From the NCBI GenBank assembly GCA_964022365.1, contig CAXHZN010000004.1:1-64000 (forward strand): 64,000 nt of DNA, in the 5' to 3' direction. This document shows, one piece after another, positions 43,128 to 53,533 of the stretch. A program made the position numbers and the translations under genes. How positions within the stretch are numbered: position 1 is the first letter of the stretch; the number at the start of each line of letters is the position of its first letter. This DNA comes from CAJXJP01 sp964022365. Its GTDB lineage: Bacteria > Patescibacteriota > Gracilibacteria > BD1-5 > UBA6164. The notes under the pieces were generated by a model. It worked only from the letters and a program-made list of their open reading frames with translations. It did not search any database and was not told the DNA's origin.

Positions 43128-43594
43128 TACCAAGATTTAGCATAAGTTTCTAATTTAAGTGTATTTAACATTAAATACATTCTTGTATCTGATTTATTCA
43201 TTGCTTTATCAGCTGGATATTTCATAACGAGTTTAAAAACTTCTTGTTCTAAACCTTCTACTAAGTTATCTAAAACTCTTTTTGTTTTAGTGTTATTTTT
43301 TTCAGAAACATAATCATCAATAAAATAATTAATATTTTCTAATAATTCAACATCACTTTCACTTAAAGTGTCATATGCATGTGCAATAAAGTTTTTATCA
43401 TTTGTTGATAATTCATTTCTCATTTCTACTGAAGTAGTAACTATATCCATTGAAGTTTTTTCAATATTAATTGATCTAGAATTACCAATTACATTTCCTT
43501 GATCGTCTTTAATTTCTACAGAACCATTTAAATCAGCAAATGCACCAGTAGTAAGTAAAGCAGATAATAAACCTGCAGCAATAATCTTTTTCAT
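43127..43594 (-). CDS. small exported protein
   Basis: 155 residues. Clear signal peptide MKKIIAAGLLSALLTTGAFA. Mature part is acidic and helical (SVEMRNELSTNDKNFIAHAY; LVEGLEQEVFKLVMKYPADK). No UGA, no cysteine. Not recognised. Good codon use and signal suggest an abundant periplasmic or secreted protein. Monocistronic. Confidence 0.7.
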   Translation of the reverse strand: MKKIIAAGLLSALLTTGAFADLNGSVEIKDDQGNVIGNSRSINIEKTSMDIVTTSVEMRNELSTNDKNFIAHAYDTLSESDVELLENINYFIDDYVSEKNNTKTKRVLDNLVEGLEQEVFKLVMKYPADKAMNKSDTRMYLMLNTLKLETYAKSW

Positions 43595-43685
43595 AATATA
43601 TAATTTTATAATTTTAAAATAAATAGAATGATTATTTCATTCTCACAGTGTATAACGAAATAGAATTAATTATGTGACAAAAAAA

Positions 43686-44051
43686 CTATTTTTTTTGGTA
43701 CAATCATAATAAATTCCCTTCAGAATCCTCAAAATGAGCAACATAACCAAATTTTCAAATCTGTGTTTTTGGCATTTTTATTTTCCCTCAGGCCGGAATA
43801 ACTCTATTAATAATTGCATCTAAGTTGTCTCATGCATCTAAATATATAATAACTCCAGCAATCGATGGATCATACAATGGATTATCAGAAATACATCCAA
43901 TCACATCTTCTTCACTTTTTATTAAAGCAATTTTATTTCATTTATAATCTTCATCTAATTCTAAATGTGTATCAAATAAAATATTATAAAAGTCATTTGC
44001 TCTATCAAATATTTTCGTTGGAACCATAAACCAGTTCATTTTATTAATCAT
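43686..44051 (-). CDS. VOC/glyoxalase-like protein
   Basis: 121 residues. MNWFMVPTKIFDRANDFYNI gives the first beta-alpha unit of a VOC module; SIAGVIIYLDAGDNLDAIIN and VIPAGGKIKMPKTQI, then GKFGYVAHFEDSEGNLLGLY complete the second. It resembles the extradiol/glyoxalase superfamily used in small-molecule resistance or lactoylglutathione chemistry; substrate unknown. Start ATG 44049-44051 (a second ATG four codons later is possible). Confidence 0.85.
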
Positions 44052-44200
44052 ATTATTGTTCGTTAAATTTTATACTAAGTACATAATAATCATCCAACTT
44101 AAATATATCTTAAGAAAAAGTAAAAATATTCACCATATTTTTAATAATTGTCAATACTTTTCCTTAAAAAAACTTCAAAAATTTAATGTCCATTTAATAT

Positions 44201-44380
44201 CACGTGAGTATAGTTATACGTGCCGAAAGGAAAATACATAAAGGAGGTGTGTATTGAAAAAAGGCAGTTATGTTTTGTTTTACCTATAGAAATGACAGAA
44301 GTTTCGACTTCTGTCATAGACAAAGGTAATGTTATATGTTTTGTGTAAAAAAGATCTTATATCATAATAAGGTCTTTTTT
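44201..44380 (+). ncRNA. structured RNA with UAAAGGAGG loop
   Basis: About 180 nt with several nested helices and its own terminator. TGCC (44221)/GGCA (44266) encloses AATACA-UAAAGGAGGUG-UGUAUU (44233-44255). TTACCT (44280)/AGGTAA (44329) encloses a 10-bp UUCG-tetraloop hairpin (44293-44316). The terminator pairs AAAAGATCTTAT with ATAAGGTCTTTT (44347-44380). An 11-codon frame from TTG 44254 (KKGSYVLFYL) could be read, so a leader-peptide role is not excluded. Bases 44052-44200 upstream hold no gene; TATAGT at 44209 is a weak -10. Not a family I recognise. Confidence 0.55.
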
Positions 44381-44381
44381 A

Positions 44382-44423
44382 TTGACTTTTTTTTAAAATT
44401 CGTAAAATTGCAAACGATTTGCA
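44382..44423 (+). promoter_or_regulatory. znu promoter with palindromic operator
   Basis: TTGACT (44382-44387), 15-bp spacer, TAAAAT (44403-44408). Then the perfect palindrome TGCAAA-CGA-TTTGCA (44409-44423) at the expected transcription start. Position suits a metal-responsive repressor such as Zur; the same half-sites occur at 58478. Confidence 0.6.
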
Positions 44424-44446
44424 TTTAATATTTAAAAAATCGAATT

Positions 44447-45424
44447 ATGAAAAAAATATTATTATTTTTAAGTTTAGCATTAGTTTTAACTTCTTGTACT
44501 AATTGAGTACCTGAAAATACTCAAACAAGTAAAGATACTATTACTGTTACTTCAACGATTACTCCTTTTGCATCAATTGCCAATTATATCGGTTGAGAAA
44601 AAGTAGAAGTAAATAGTATCATACAGCCAGGATTTTCTCCTCATAGTTTTGAAATGAAACCATCAGATATTAAAAGTCTACAAAATAGTGATTTAATACT
44701 ATCAACAGGATTAGAAATCGATAATTTCATAGTAAAAAATATTTCAGAAAAAAATATTTTACAACTCAAAGATTCTATCGAACTATTAGAAGGACACGAT
44801 CATCATAATCATCACGAAGACGAACACCATGAAGATGATCATCACGAAGATGAGCATCACGAAGATGAACATCATGAAGACGAACACCATGAAGATGAGC
44901 ATCACGAAGATGAAGAAATATTTTTTGATCCTCACTTTTGGTTATCTTTAGAAAATGGGAATATCATCGCAGAAAAAATTACTGAATCTTTATCACAATT
45001 AGATCCAAAAAATAAACAATATTATGAAAATAATTTAGAAAATTTTAAAAAAGAATCTTGAGAAATAAAAAATAATTTTTCTCTTTGAAACGATTCACAA
45101 GATTTTATTATATTTCATGAAGCATTTAACTACTTATTTGCAGAATTTGGTATTTTAGATGAAAAAGTACTTGTTTTAGAAGAAACAGCTGGACGTGAAC
45201 CAAGTGTTTGAGAAATGAAAGTTATTATTGATGAAATAACTAAAAGATCAGTAAAAATTATTTATAAAGAACCTCAATTTGAATCTAAATTAATTGATAC
45301 ACTACAATCTCAACATAATTTAGAAATATATATATTAGATCCACTTTGAAATACTATTGATAAAAATGGATATTTAGATAATATAGAATCAAACCTAAAT
45401 AACTTGAAAAACCTCTATGAATAA
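44447..45424 (+). CDS. znuA: metal-binding lipoprotein of a Zn/Mn ABC importer
   Basis: 325 residues, cluster A-I solute-binding protein. Lipobox LTSC (Cys about 17). Ligand positions: GFSPHSFEMKPSD (His), FDPHFWLSLEN (His), FIIFHEAFNYLFAEFG (His), LDPLGNTIDK (Asp). Between the first two lies a His/Asp/Glu-rich loop of repeated HHEDE units (44795-44925), typical of zinc-binding ZnuA loops and expanded here. Overlaps znuC by 8 bases (ATGAATAA). Downstream of a palindromic operator. Confidence 0.93.
44795..44925 (+). repeat. 15-bp tandem repeat coding His-rich loop
   Basis: About seven copies of a CATCACGAAGATGAG-like unit coding HHEDE/HHEDD inside znuA. In-frame and able to vary in copy number. 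Confidence 0.85.
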
Positions 45425-46124
45425 AATATTAGAATTAAAAAATATTTCCGTCAACTTTTGAGAAAATAAAGTTTTAAACAATATCTCCTTTGAAATTTAC
45501 AAAGGAGATATTGTTTCGCTTATAGGAAAAAATGGGACTGGAAAATCTACACTATTAAAAACTATTGTTGGAATCAATAAAAATTTTTCATGAGAAATTA
45601 TTAAAAAATATAATAAAATTTGATACGTTCCTCAAAAAATAAATTTTGATCCAACTGTTCCGCTCACCGTGATAGAATTTTTAGAAATTTATAACAAAAA
45701 AAATATTATAAAAATAAAAAAATTATTTAATATTTTTGATAATGAAAATTTAATTCATAAACAAGTTTCTAAACTTTCATGATGAGAATTGCAAAAAGTA
45801 TTGATTGTAAATTCCCTTTTGAGTGAACCTGAATTTTTAATTTTAGACGAACCAACAGCTGGTATTGATAGTATTTGAGAAGAAATTTTTTATGGGATGA
45901 TTCATGATATTCAAGTAGAATTTCCTGATCTAGCTATTTTAATAGTTTCTCATAATATGAAAATGGTATATTCTCATTCAAAAAAGATAATTTGTTTACA
46001 TAAAAATTGTTTTTGTACCTGAACACCGGAAGAAATTAAAAATAATAAAGAATTTTGAAATGTATTTGGAGATTATGTAATCCCATACAAACACACTCAC
46101 GATCATACTCATAACCACAATTAA
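45417..46124 (+). CDS. znuC: Zn/Mn ABC transporter ATP-binding protein
   Basis: 235 residues. Walker A LIGKNGTGKSTLLKT (about 37-50), Q-loop VPQKINFDP, signature KLSGGELQKVL with both Gly encoded by consecutive UGA (45780-45785), Walker B EFLILDEPTAGID, H-loop LIVSHNM. C-terminal His-rich tail (YKHTHDHTHNHN) as in zinc-type ATPases. Translationally coupled to znuA; znuB begins one base after its stop. Confidence 0.96.
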
Positions 46125-46125
46125 T

Positions 46126-46929
46126 ATGGAAATTTTACAATATAGTTTTATGCAAAATGCTTTGATTGCATGAATTATTATTGCATTAACAAGTTCAATA
46201 ATCTGAAATTATATAGTCATAAGAAGAGAAGTTCAAATCGGGCACACTATCGCAAATGCCAGTTTTTTATGAATTATAGTCTGACTTATTTTACAAATAT
46301 CTAATAGTATTTCTGCTGTTATTTTTGCTATTTTTGCTGCTATTTGAATATATTTTTTAGAAAAAAGTAAAAAAATAACCAGTGATTCAATCATGGAATA
46401 TGTTTCTCAAATTTCTATGGCTGGATGAATATTTTTACTAAGTTTTTTACCAGGATTAAAAGTTGATATTTTTAGCTTTTTATTTTGAAATATTTTATCG
46501 ATCACTCAAAATGATATTTATATTTCAATACTATTACTCATTTGTGTAATTATTTATTTCATAAAATATGGGAAAATATTATTATGAAATTCTCTGAGTT
46601 ATGAGATTTCAAAAGCAACACAAAAAAATAATGAAATAGCAAATGTATTATTTTTGATTCTCACGAGTATATTAATCGCAGTATCGATAAAAATATTTTG
46701 AATTCTTTTAATTTGAGCATTTTTAATCCTGCCAGCAAATATTTGAAAATTAGCTGGAAAATCATTTTTACAAATGAAATATATTTCAGCCGTTATTTCT
46801 GTACTCAGTGTAATTATTTGATTATTTTTATCGTATTATCTCGATTCTTCAACTGGATCAACTATAGTATTATTACTGTGAATTTCACTTATTTTTTCAG
46901 CAATTTATGGAAAAATATTAAAAAAATAA
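46126..46929 (+). CDS. znuB: Zn/Mn ABC transporter permease
   Basis: 267 residues, about eight membrane helices. ABC-3 family landmarks: RREVQIGHTIANASFLGIIV, SILIAVSIKIFGILLIGAFL, LPANIGKLAGKSF. Last gene of znuACB. Zinc is favoured over manganese by the His-rich loops in the partners, but this is inference. Motif glycines are UGA. Confidence 0.93.
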
Positions 46930-46982
46930 AGTATATAAAAATAAATATAAAAAAATTGTCAAATTTATAAATAATATGGTAA

Positions 46983-47013
46983 AATAAGAGTAATTAATTA
47001 TTACTCTTTTTTT
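46983..47013 (+). terminator. terminator of znuACB
   Basis: AAGAGTAAT/ATTACTCTT stem followed by eight T, ending one base before the OLD nuclease ATG. Confidence 0.8.
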
Positions 47014-48543
47014 ATGTATAAAATTTTACACATCAAAGTTCAAAACTATAAAAGTCTGAAAAATACTCAGATGGAATTTTGACCGAATAAAAATGTTTTT
47101 GTTGGAAAAAATGATAGTGGAAAAACAAATATATTAAAAGCCATTAGAGTAATATTTCAAGATAAACAAATAAAAAAATCAGATTTTTTTGATCTTGAGA
47201 AAAAGATATATATTTCTTTAACCTTGGAAATTTGAACTGAAATTTTTGTCTTAGAAACTCAAGCTCAAAATATAAAGTGAGAAATAAAAATAGAATATAT
47301 TATTCCGAAAAAAATAGAAGATTTTTATAAAAAAGTACAGGTAATTTATATTCCTGCTGATAGAAAATATAAAAATAAAGACCCTAAAAGTTGATACCAT
47401 CGATTAATAAATCTTATTCTTGAAAATAAAGAAACTACTGAATTTAAAAATATTTATATCCATAAAATCTTAGAATTATGACAACTAGGAAAATTAAGTG
47501 CCTCAAAAAATACAACGCTGCTTATTTCACTGCTGGAATTGTATCTTCGTACCATAAAACACGCAAAAAATGAATGATTTAAATTATTTCTACTCGACCA
47601 ACCAGAAAATTTTCTTCATCCACATGCGACAAAACATATCGATAATATACTCGGTAAAATAGCAGAATTACAAAATACTCAAATATTTTATGCGACTCAT
47701 TCTCCTGATTTAGTTTCAAATTTTAAAAAATGAATCTACGAAATATCTGATGTAATTTTTGTGAAAAAACATGAAAACGAAACTCAAGTGAAAAAAATAG
47801 ATAATTCCCATGGGAAATATAATAAAATAATGATAAATTTAATATTTAAAAATGCTTCTATATTTTTCTCAGATTCTGTGATTTTAGTCGAATGAGAAAC
47901 CGAAAAAATAGCTGTTCCAAATATTTTTGAAAACTGGAAATGGAAAAATTCAAGTTATTTTTGAGAACAATGAGAAGATAAATATGATTTAGAATCAAAA
48001 AATATAAATATAATCGATGTTTGATGAAAATGAGCTTTAGCTGATTGGTATACATTTTGTAGTGATGTGTTTTGAGCTGAAAATGTTTTTGCTATTATCG
48101 ATCGTGATCCAGATTTTTTTCATGATGAAGAAATGATTTCACGAGCAATTTATAGAACACATGGAGTAAAAAAAGTTACAGCAAAAGACTTTTTAAAATA
48201 TCATTGGGTAGTATTAGAATGAGAGTTTGAATATTATTACAAAGAAAAGAAAATTTTTGAATATTTAAAAAAAGTTATTCAAACCAGAAGTCAAAGATTT
48301 TGAACAAAATTAAATCCAAAAATAGTAGAAAGAAATTTAGATATTTTAGATTTTAGAGTTAAAAAAGTTACTCAAGCAAAGAAAATATCAAAAGCATATG
48401 CAAAACTTTTCTGAAGATATTTTAGACATTATGGGAAACCTACGATTGCTTTCAATCTTTCAACCTATCTCTCAAAAAATGATGGCTACAAAAAATGACT
48501 CATCGAAAAATTTGAATATATTGTAAATAAATTAGAAAAATAA
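47014..48543 (+). CDS. OLD-family ATP-dependent endonuclease (ATPase + TOPRIM)
   Basis: 509 residues. SMC/ABC-type ATPase: LHIKVQNYKSLKNTQM, Walker A VGKNDSGKTNILKAI, STxLLISLLEL signature region, Walker B KLFLLDQPENFLHPHA, H-loop FYATHSPDLVSNF. C-terminal TOPRIM nuclease: SVILVEGETEKIAVPNI, NIIDVGGKGALADWYTF, FAIIDRDPDFFHDEE. Class of overcoming-lysogenization-defect nucleases used in phage defence (as in Gabija GajA). No Shine-Dalgarno; start abuts the upstream terminator, TAAAAT at 46980. The HNH gene follows after 2 bases. Confidence 0.9.
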
Positions 48544-48545
48544 AA

Positions 48546-49382
48546 ATGTGAATACCAAAATGAATATGTATATATTGTAGTAAAAAATGAAAAATGTCTA
48601 AGGAACATGTTATACCTACTTGAATTGTTAACGCTTTAAAATTAAATAATAATTACATAGGCTATCAACAACAAAAGGCATGATATACATTCAATAATCA
48701 AACAATAAAAACAGTATGTCAAGATTGTAATAATTGAATACTATCGCAATTAGATGAATATATGAAAAAATTTTTATTACAAAATTTTAATGATAAATTA
48801 TTATTAAAATGAAAGAAAATTCAATTAATATACAATTATCATAAACTATCTAGATGGTTATCAAAAATAATATGTAATTCAAATGAAATTAATAATTATA
48901 GTTTTGAATTAAAATGAAATTTTATAAAAAAAAATAAAGATTATATTTTATGAAAAGAAAGAAATAATAGAAACTCATTATATATTGAAGTTATTAGAGA
49001 CCCCTATTTATTAGAAATAGATTGATACTATAATTATAGTAAACAATCTATTAAAGATTACAAAGAATATTCAAGAATAATAAAAATCTCTAATTTACTA
49101 ACATGAGATAATTGAAGTTTAATTTTTTTATGAAAAATGATAACAATATGAGAATTTATATTTTATCTATTTGATAAAAATAAATATAATAAAAAATACA
49201 TAGAAAGTAATTTAGCAAACATGAATATAATTGCTAAAGAATTAAGTCCCAATAAAAATGAAGTAGAACTAATTATCTGAAATAACACAATAATTGATTT
49301 GTTTAGTAAAACTTATGAATGAGAAAATGGATTAAATTTTTGAAAATATTATCAGGATTATAAAAATAAAAACCAAAACTAA
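48546..49382 (+). CDS. HNH endonuclease-like partner of the OLD nuclease
   Basis: 278 residues. N-terminal zinc/HNH module: GICIYCSKKGKMSKEHVIPT (CxxC plus EHVIP), then TVCQDCNNGILSQLDEYM (CxxCN). The remaining about 200 residues are unrecognised and AT-rich, with UGA glycines. Two bases separate it from the OLD gene and one terminator closes both, so they form a two-gene operon. The pairing recalls Septu (PtuA ATPase + PtuB HNH), but the ATPase here carries TOPRIM. Defence role is inference. Confidence 0.8.
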
Positions 49383-49402
49383 GTTTTGGTTTTATTTTTG
49401 TT
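49367..49402 (+). terminator. terminator of the OLD-HNH operon
   Basis: AAAACCAAAACT/AGTTTTGGTTTT stem spanning the stop codon, then T-run; also overlaps the 3' end of phr on the other strand. Confidence 0.85.
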
Positions 49403-50705
49403 CTCATTTATAATATTCTCTTGCTCTTCTTCCCGATTCCTTTTGCGGAACCATTGGAGTGTGATATCACTCAAGAGTATATTTCATTGGATCGTGAATT
49501 TCTTCTGCAGGAAATTTTTCAAGTTCAGGAATATATTTTTTTATATACTGAGCTTGTGAATCAAATTTTTGTGATTGTAAAATAGGATTAAAAACACGCA
49601 GAGGTTTTGGATCTGGTCCAACTGAAGCAGACCATTGCCAATTTCAAATATTTATAGTTTCGTCATAATCTAGCAAATGTTGTGAGAAAAATTCTTCTCA
49701 TTTTTTCCAATCAATTAATAAATTTTTTGTGAGAAAACTTGCTGTAACCATACGAACTCTCCCATTCATAAAATTTGTTTGCGTCAATTGTTTCAAAGCT
49801 GCATCGACAATTGGGTATCACGTTTTTGCTTCACAATATTTTTTAAAATCATTTTCATCATTGAGCCGAGAAATATTTCTCCTTTTTTCTTGAAATTCGA
49901 GGTTTTCAAATTCAGGAAAATTATATCTCACATGATGCCAAAATTCTCTCCAGGCTAATTCTTTTACAAATGTTTCATTTACATTTTCCACTCTTTTAAA
50001 TAACCAACGTGGTGAAATTTTTCAAAATCTTAGATATGGAGAAAGTTTTGATGTTCCATATTTTTCTGCTGGAAAATCTTTTTTTTCTTCATATTTTTCA
50101 AAATTAAAATGAGCCAGTGAATCTTTTGCACTCTCTAAATCAAAATATTCATGTTTTGATTCTGGAATATCTATGGTTATATCACAGTTAAAATCAGTAT
50201 GAATAGATTTAATAGTTTTTAATTCTAAATTTATTCAATCTACTATTGGTCTCCATTTTTTATAAAATGGTGTGAAAACTTTTCTATATTCAACTTTATC
50301 TGGTGGTAAAATTAAATAATCTGTGAAGCTTTTAAATGCAAGATTATTTTTTTCACAATAATCTTTAATAGTTTTATCTCTTTTTGTTCAATATTTACTG
50401 TATGAAGTATTCGTAAATATGGAATCGATATTATATTTTTCGATAAGTTCTGGAATAATTTTTTCTGGTCTATCTTCGAATACAAATAAATCACTTTCTT
50501 TTTGCTGTAATTCTTTTTTTAGATCTCTTAATAATTCGTAAATAAATGAAAATCTTTTATCATTTTTTCAAAATTTTTCTTGAATATTTTTATCTATTAT
50601 AAAAATTGGAATAATATTTTCAGATTCTAAAACAGCATTATACAATCAAATATTATCGAAAGTTCTTAAATCCTGACGAAACCAAAAAATAGTTTTTTTA
50701 TACAT
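49392..50705 (-). CDS. phrB: deoxyribodipyrimidine photolyase
   Basis: 437 residues. Blue-light repair of cyclobutane dimers with FAD. N-terminal antenna domain (IFGFRQDLRTFDNIGLYNAV), FAD domain: SKLSPYLRFGKISPR, ELAWREFGHHVRYNFPEF, YPIVDAALKQLTQTNFMNGR, VRMVTASFLTKNLLIDWKKG, and GNWQWSASVGPDPKPLRVFN. Full length for class I CPD photolyase. Its stop overlaps the terminator of the convergent OLD-HNH operon. The DUF523/DUF1722 gene lies immediately upstream. Confidence 0.96.
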
Positions 50706-50714
50706 ATTTCTTGA

Positions 50715-51683
50715 TTAAATTTTAATTTTTTTTCATGAATCTGATAATTCTATCAAATCTTCTGGGTATGGGAAAAATATACTTTGTTGTAAAATATAGT
50801 CTATTTTATGTGCAATAGCCCATCATTTTAACATATGAATAACAACTGATGTAGGGATTCTTTCCTCTTTGTATAACTCAATGGTATCAAGAAAAAATTG
50901 TTTTTCGTCTGATGAAATACATTTTTTAAAATATCAAAAAACGTGAAAAATTGCATTAAGAAAATTTTTCTGAGTTTTGTTTTCTAAAAATAATTCTTGT
51001 AAATATCTTTCGTAGGCAGCTTCTATTTCATCATAATTTGTTTTATCATGACAAGCTAAAACATTCCCAAGTTTATTGAGCTCTGATTGTGAATAGGACA
51101 TAAATAAATATTTATGCTTTGTGTGAAATTTAATAAGGGCTCAAATATTTTTTTGCTCTTTTAATTCTCTAAATTCTGCAAGAGTAAAAATTTTAGTGAG
51201 AAATTCTTCGCGAATTCTATAATTTAAAACTCTTCCTTCGTCTTGTTTTGGGACAAGAGGAAATTTTTTATGGAGAAATTTTGCAAAAAAACCAGCTTTA
51301 AGATTTTCTATTTTTTCTAAACCTGAATCTCAATTATGAATTTTAGCATCACTTAGGCCACATGATGGACTACGAGATTTTAAAATAGCTCAATCTATGA
51401 CATCCAATGAATCAAAAAATTCAGATGAAAAATTATTCATTTTATCTGTTAGATCTCTAGAAGTTCAAACTTCATGAAGACGTAAGTTTTTTTCAATATT
51501 TATCATACGAATAGGTGTACGTGGAGTTCCAAGTCCAATCGCAACTTCAGGGCAAACCGGGATAAAATCCACATGTTTTTTTAATTTGTATACAAGTGGT
51601 GCATTAAGTCTCATACCGTTATAACGACACGCATCAAACTCAAGACATTTACTCACTAGCACAATTGGTTTCGCAAATTTCAT
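50715..51683 (-). CDS. DUF523 + DUF1722 (YbgA-like) protein
   Basis: 322 residues. DUF523: VSKCLEFDACRYNGMRL, FIPVCPEVAIGLGTPRTPIR, AILKSRSPSCG. C-terminal DUF1722: ELKEQKNIWALIKFHTKHKY-like (Gly for some W), SYSQSELNKLGNV, ILQQSIFFPYPEDL. Start ATG at 51681 with MKFAKP chosen over an upstream TTG. It ends 9 bases before phrB, the same order as the ybgA-phrB pair of E. coli, so it probably acts with photolyase; biochemical role unclear. Confidence 0.9.
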
Positions 51684-51763
51684 ATTTTTATAAATAAACA
51701 AATATGCTTCCAAATACAGAGGGTTACTAAAAGTATATAATAATTATTTATTTTTTCAAGAAA

Positions 51764-51804
51764 TAAAAAAGTAAAATAATTTTATTTATTTTACTTTTTT
51801 TATT
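51764..51804 (-). terminator. terminator of the DUF4304 gene
   Basis: AAAAAGTAAAATAA/TTATTTTACTTTTT stem, loop about 6 nt, T-run on minus strand. Confidence 0.75.
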
Positions 51805-51816
51805 ATTTTGTAATAA

Positions 51817-53100
51817 TTATATTGTATCAAATTCTAATGTATCTACTGAAAAATCTTTTTCTGATAATTTATATGGAAAATCTTTAGAAAATTTAGTCAT
51901 AAAATCCTCTATATCATTTTTATTAATATCTGAAGATTCTACTTTTTTAATATTAATAGTATATCTTGAATCAGAGTATTCAGCTAATTTTAATTCAATA
52001 TTTGTTTTAAAATATCTTTTTTTCATTATATTATCATCTAATTTCTCCATTCATTTTAAATTAAAATTAAATTTTAATTCTATTTCATATTTAGAAAACT
52101 TAAAAAAATCTTGGTAATTTTTATGAGAACTTAATGAGTATAGTTTATTTACATCATTCATAGTAATAATAACTTCTTTTTCGTTTCATATTACATAATC
52201 TACATGAGGAAAATTATTTTTCATAAAATCATTAACTAATGAATTAACATCATTAGTATAGCTTGATCATGGACAACTAGCATACCTATTTAAAATAAAT
52301 TTTATTTCTTGTTCTACTTCATAATCAGTATTATTTTCTAACCAATTCATAACTAATGGAAAAACATCTTTAAATTTTCTTTTTTTGAGAGTATTTTCTA
52401 ATTTTCATCATACATATAAAATATGATGTTTTTCTTTATCTGGTGGAGTAATTTTTTTATTATTATCAATAATATCAATACATCTAGCTATTATTTTTTT
52501 AGTTTTTTCTATATAATCATTATCTTTGGAAGATGCCTGAATTTCAGATAAGAAATTACTAAACATTTTCGTTCACTCTGAACTATTCTCTTTTAATAAA
52601 GGTATGAGTAAATATATTAGTCTATTTCATATTCAATATGAATTGTGATTTTTATATAAATCAACATACATTAAATAAAGATTTAAAGAAGATAATTCAA
52701 AATATTTTTTAATTAATAAATTCATGTCTTCTTCTATTTTTTTTGAAAATTCTTCAAAAGTAGAATTATAATCAAGTCTATAACTTTGTTCTCATCAAAT
52801 AATTTCATGTGCTCTAAAATTCCAAGTCGGTTCTTTTTTTGGTAATTCTTCTCATGTAAATTGATATAAATATTTGCTTTCAGAATCTATATTTATATAG
52901 AAAGAAACAGATTCAGAATGATTCCGTGAGCTATTTTGAATAGTTAATCTCTGATAGAGATCTTCAGTTTCTCTTCTAAATGTATTTCAAGATATTTTAA
53001 ATCAAGCATTTTTAAAGATTGGTTTTAATATATTTTTTATTATTTCATCTCTTTCATTAAATAGATCTCTGTCTTCTAATGATTTATTTATCTCATTCAT
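51817..53100 (-). CDS. DUF4304-like protein
   Basis: 427 residues. The first about 110 residues fit DUF4304: LKPIFKNAGFKISGNTFRRE, LYQRLTIQNSSRNHSESVSF, FYINIDSES, then GPTWNFRAHEIIG. The rest is helical (IIARCIDIIDNNKKITPPDK) and a final beta-rich part (YTINIKKVESSDINKND). Function unknown; DUF4304 genes often sit in toxin/immunity neighbourhoods. It is in line with the Imm33-like gene upstream (gap 47 bases). Confidence 0.6.
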
Positions 53101-53147
53101 GTTTATTTATTAAGAATATAACTAAATTAATTTATCAATTAATAATT

Positions 53148-53504
53148 CTAATAATTATTATCAATCATATTAAATACTCTATAATCAAACTCTGCGTCAA
53201 AATAATCATCTTCTATTATAAATCTTGTACCACGTTCGAGTCATAAAAATTTATTTAAATCTTTGCTGTAATTATCTATTTCACTCAGAGGAACTTTTTT
53301 GAATGCATCATTGTTTTTAGGATTTTCTCCTGACCAAATATACCAACCTGAAAAATCATCTTCTTGGATGTACCTTTTTCCTTCTATCGGGAAATTATTT
53401 TCGTTGAAATCTGGAGTAATATAAAAATATTGTTCCATATCACATGGGTCATAACTTAATCCAAATTTTTTACAGATTTTTTTTTGATGATTTAATGTAG
53501 ACAT
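53148..53504 (-). CDS. Imm33/DUF2185-like small protein
   Basis: 118 residues. FSGWYIWSGENPKNNDAFKK, then LSEIDNYSKDLNKFLGLERG (Gly by UGA at 53241-53243), and TRFIIEDDYFDAEFDYRVF. The W-x-x-WSGE ... FLGLxxGxRFxI pattern resembles the Imm33/DUF2185 type of immunity protein. No toxin gene is visible nearby. Assignment is from memory of the pattern only. Confidence 0.5.
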
Positions 53505-53533
53505 TTTTTATTTATTTAATTTTTACTAATAAT

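Noticed and set aside
44235..44340. Protein gene from GTG or TTG after AAAGGAGG
   Set aside because: Only 11-26 codons, interrupted by strong nested hairpins; retained as ncRNA with a possible leader ORF.
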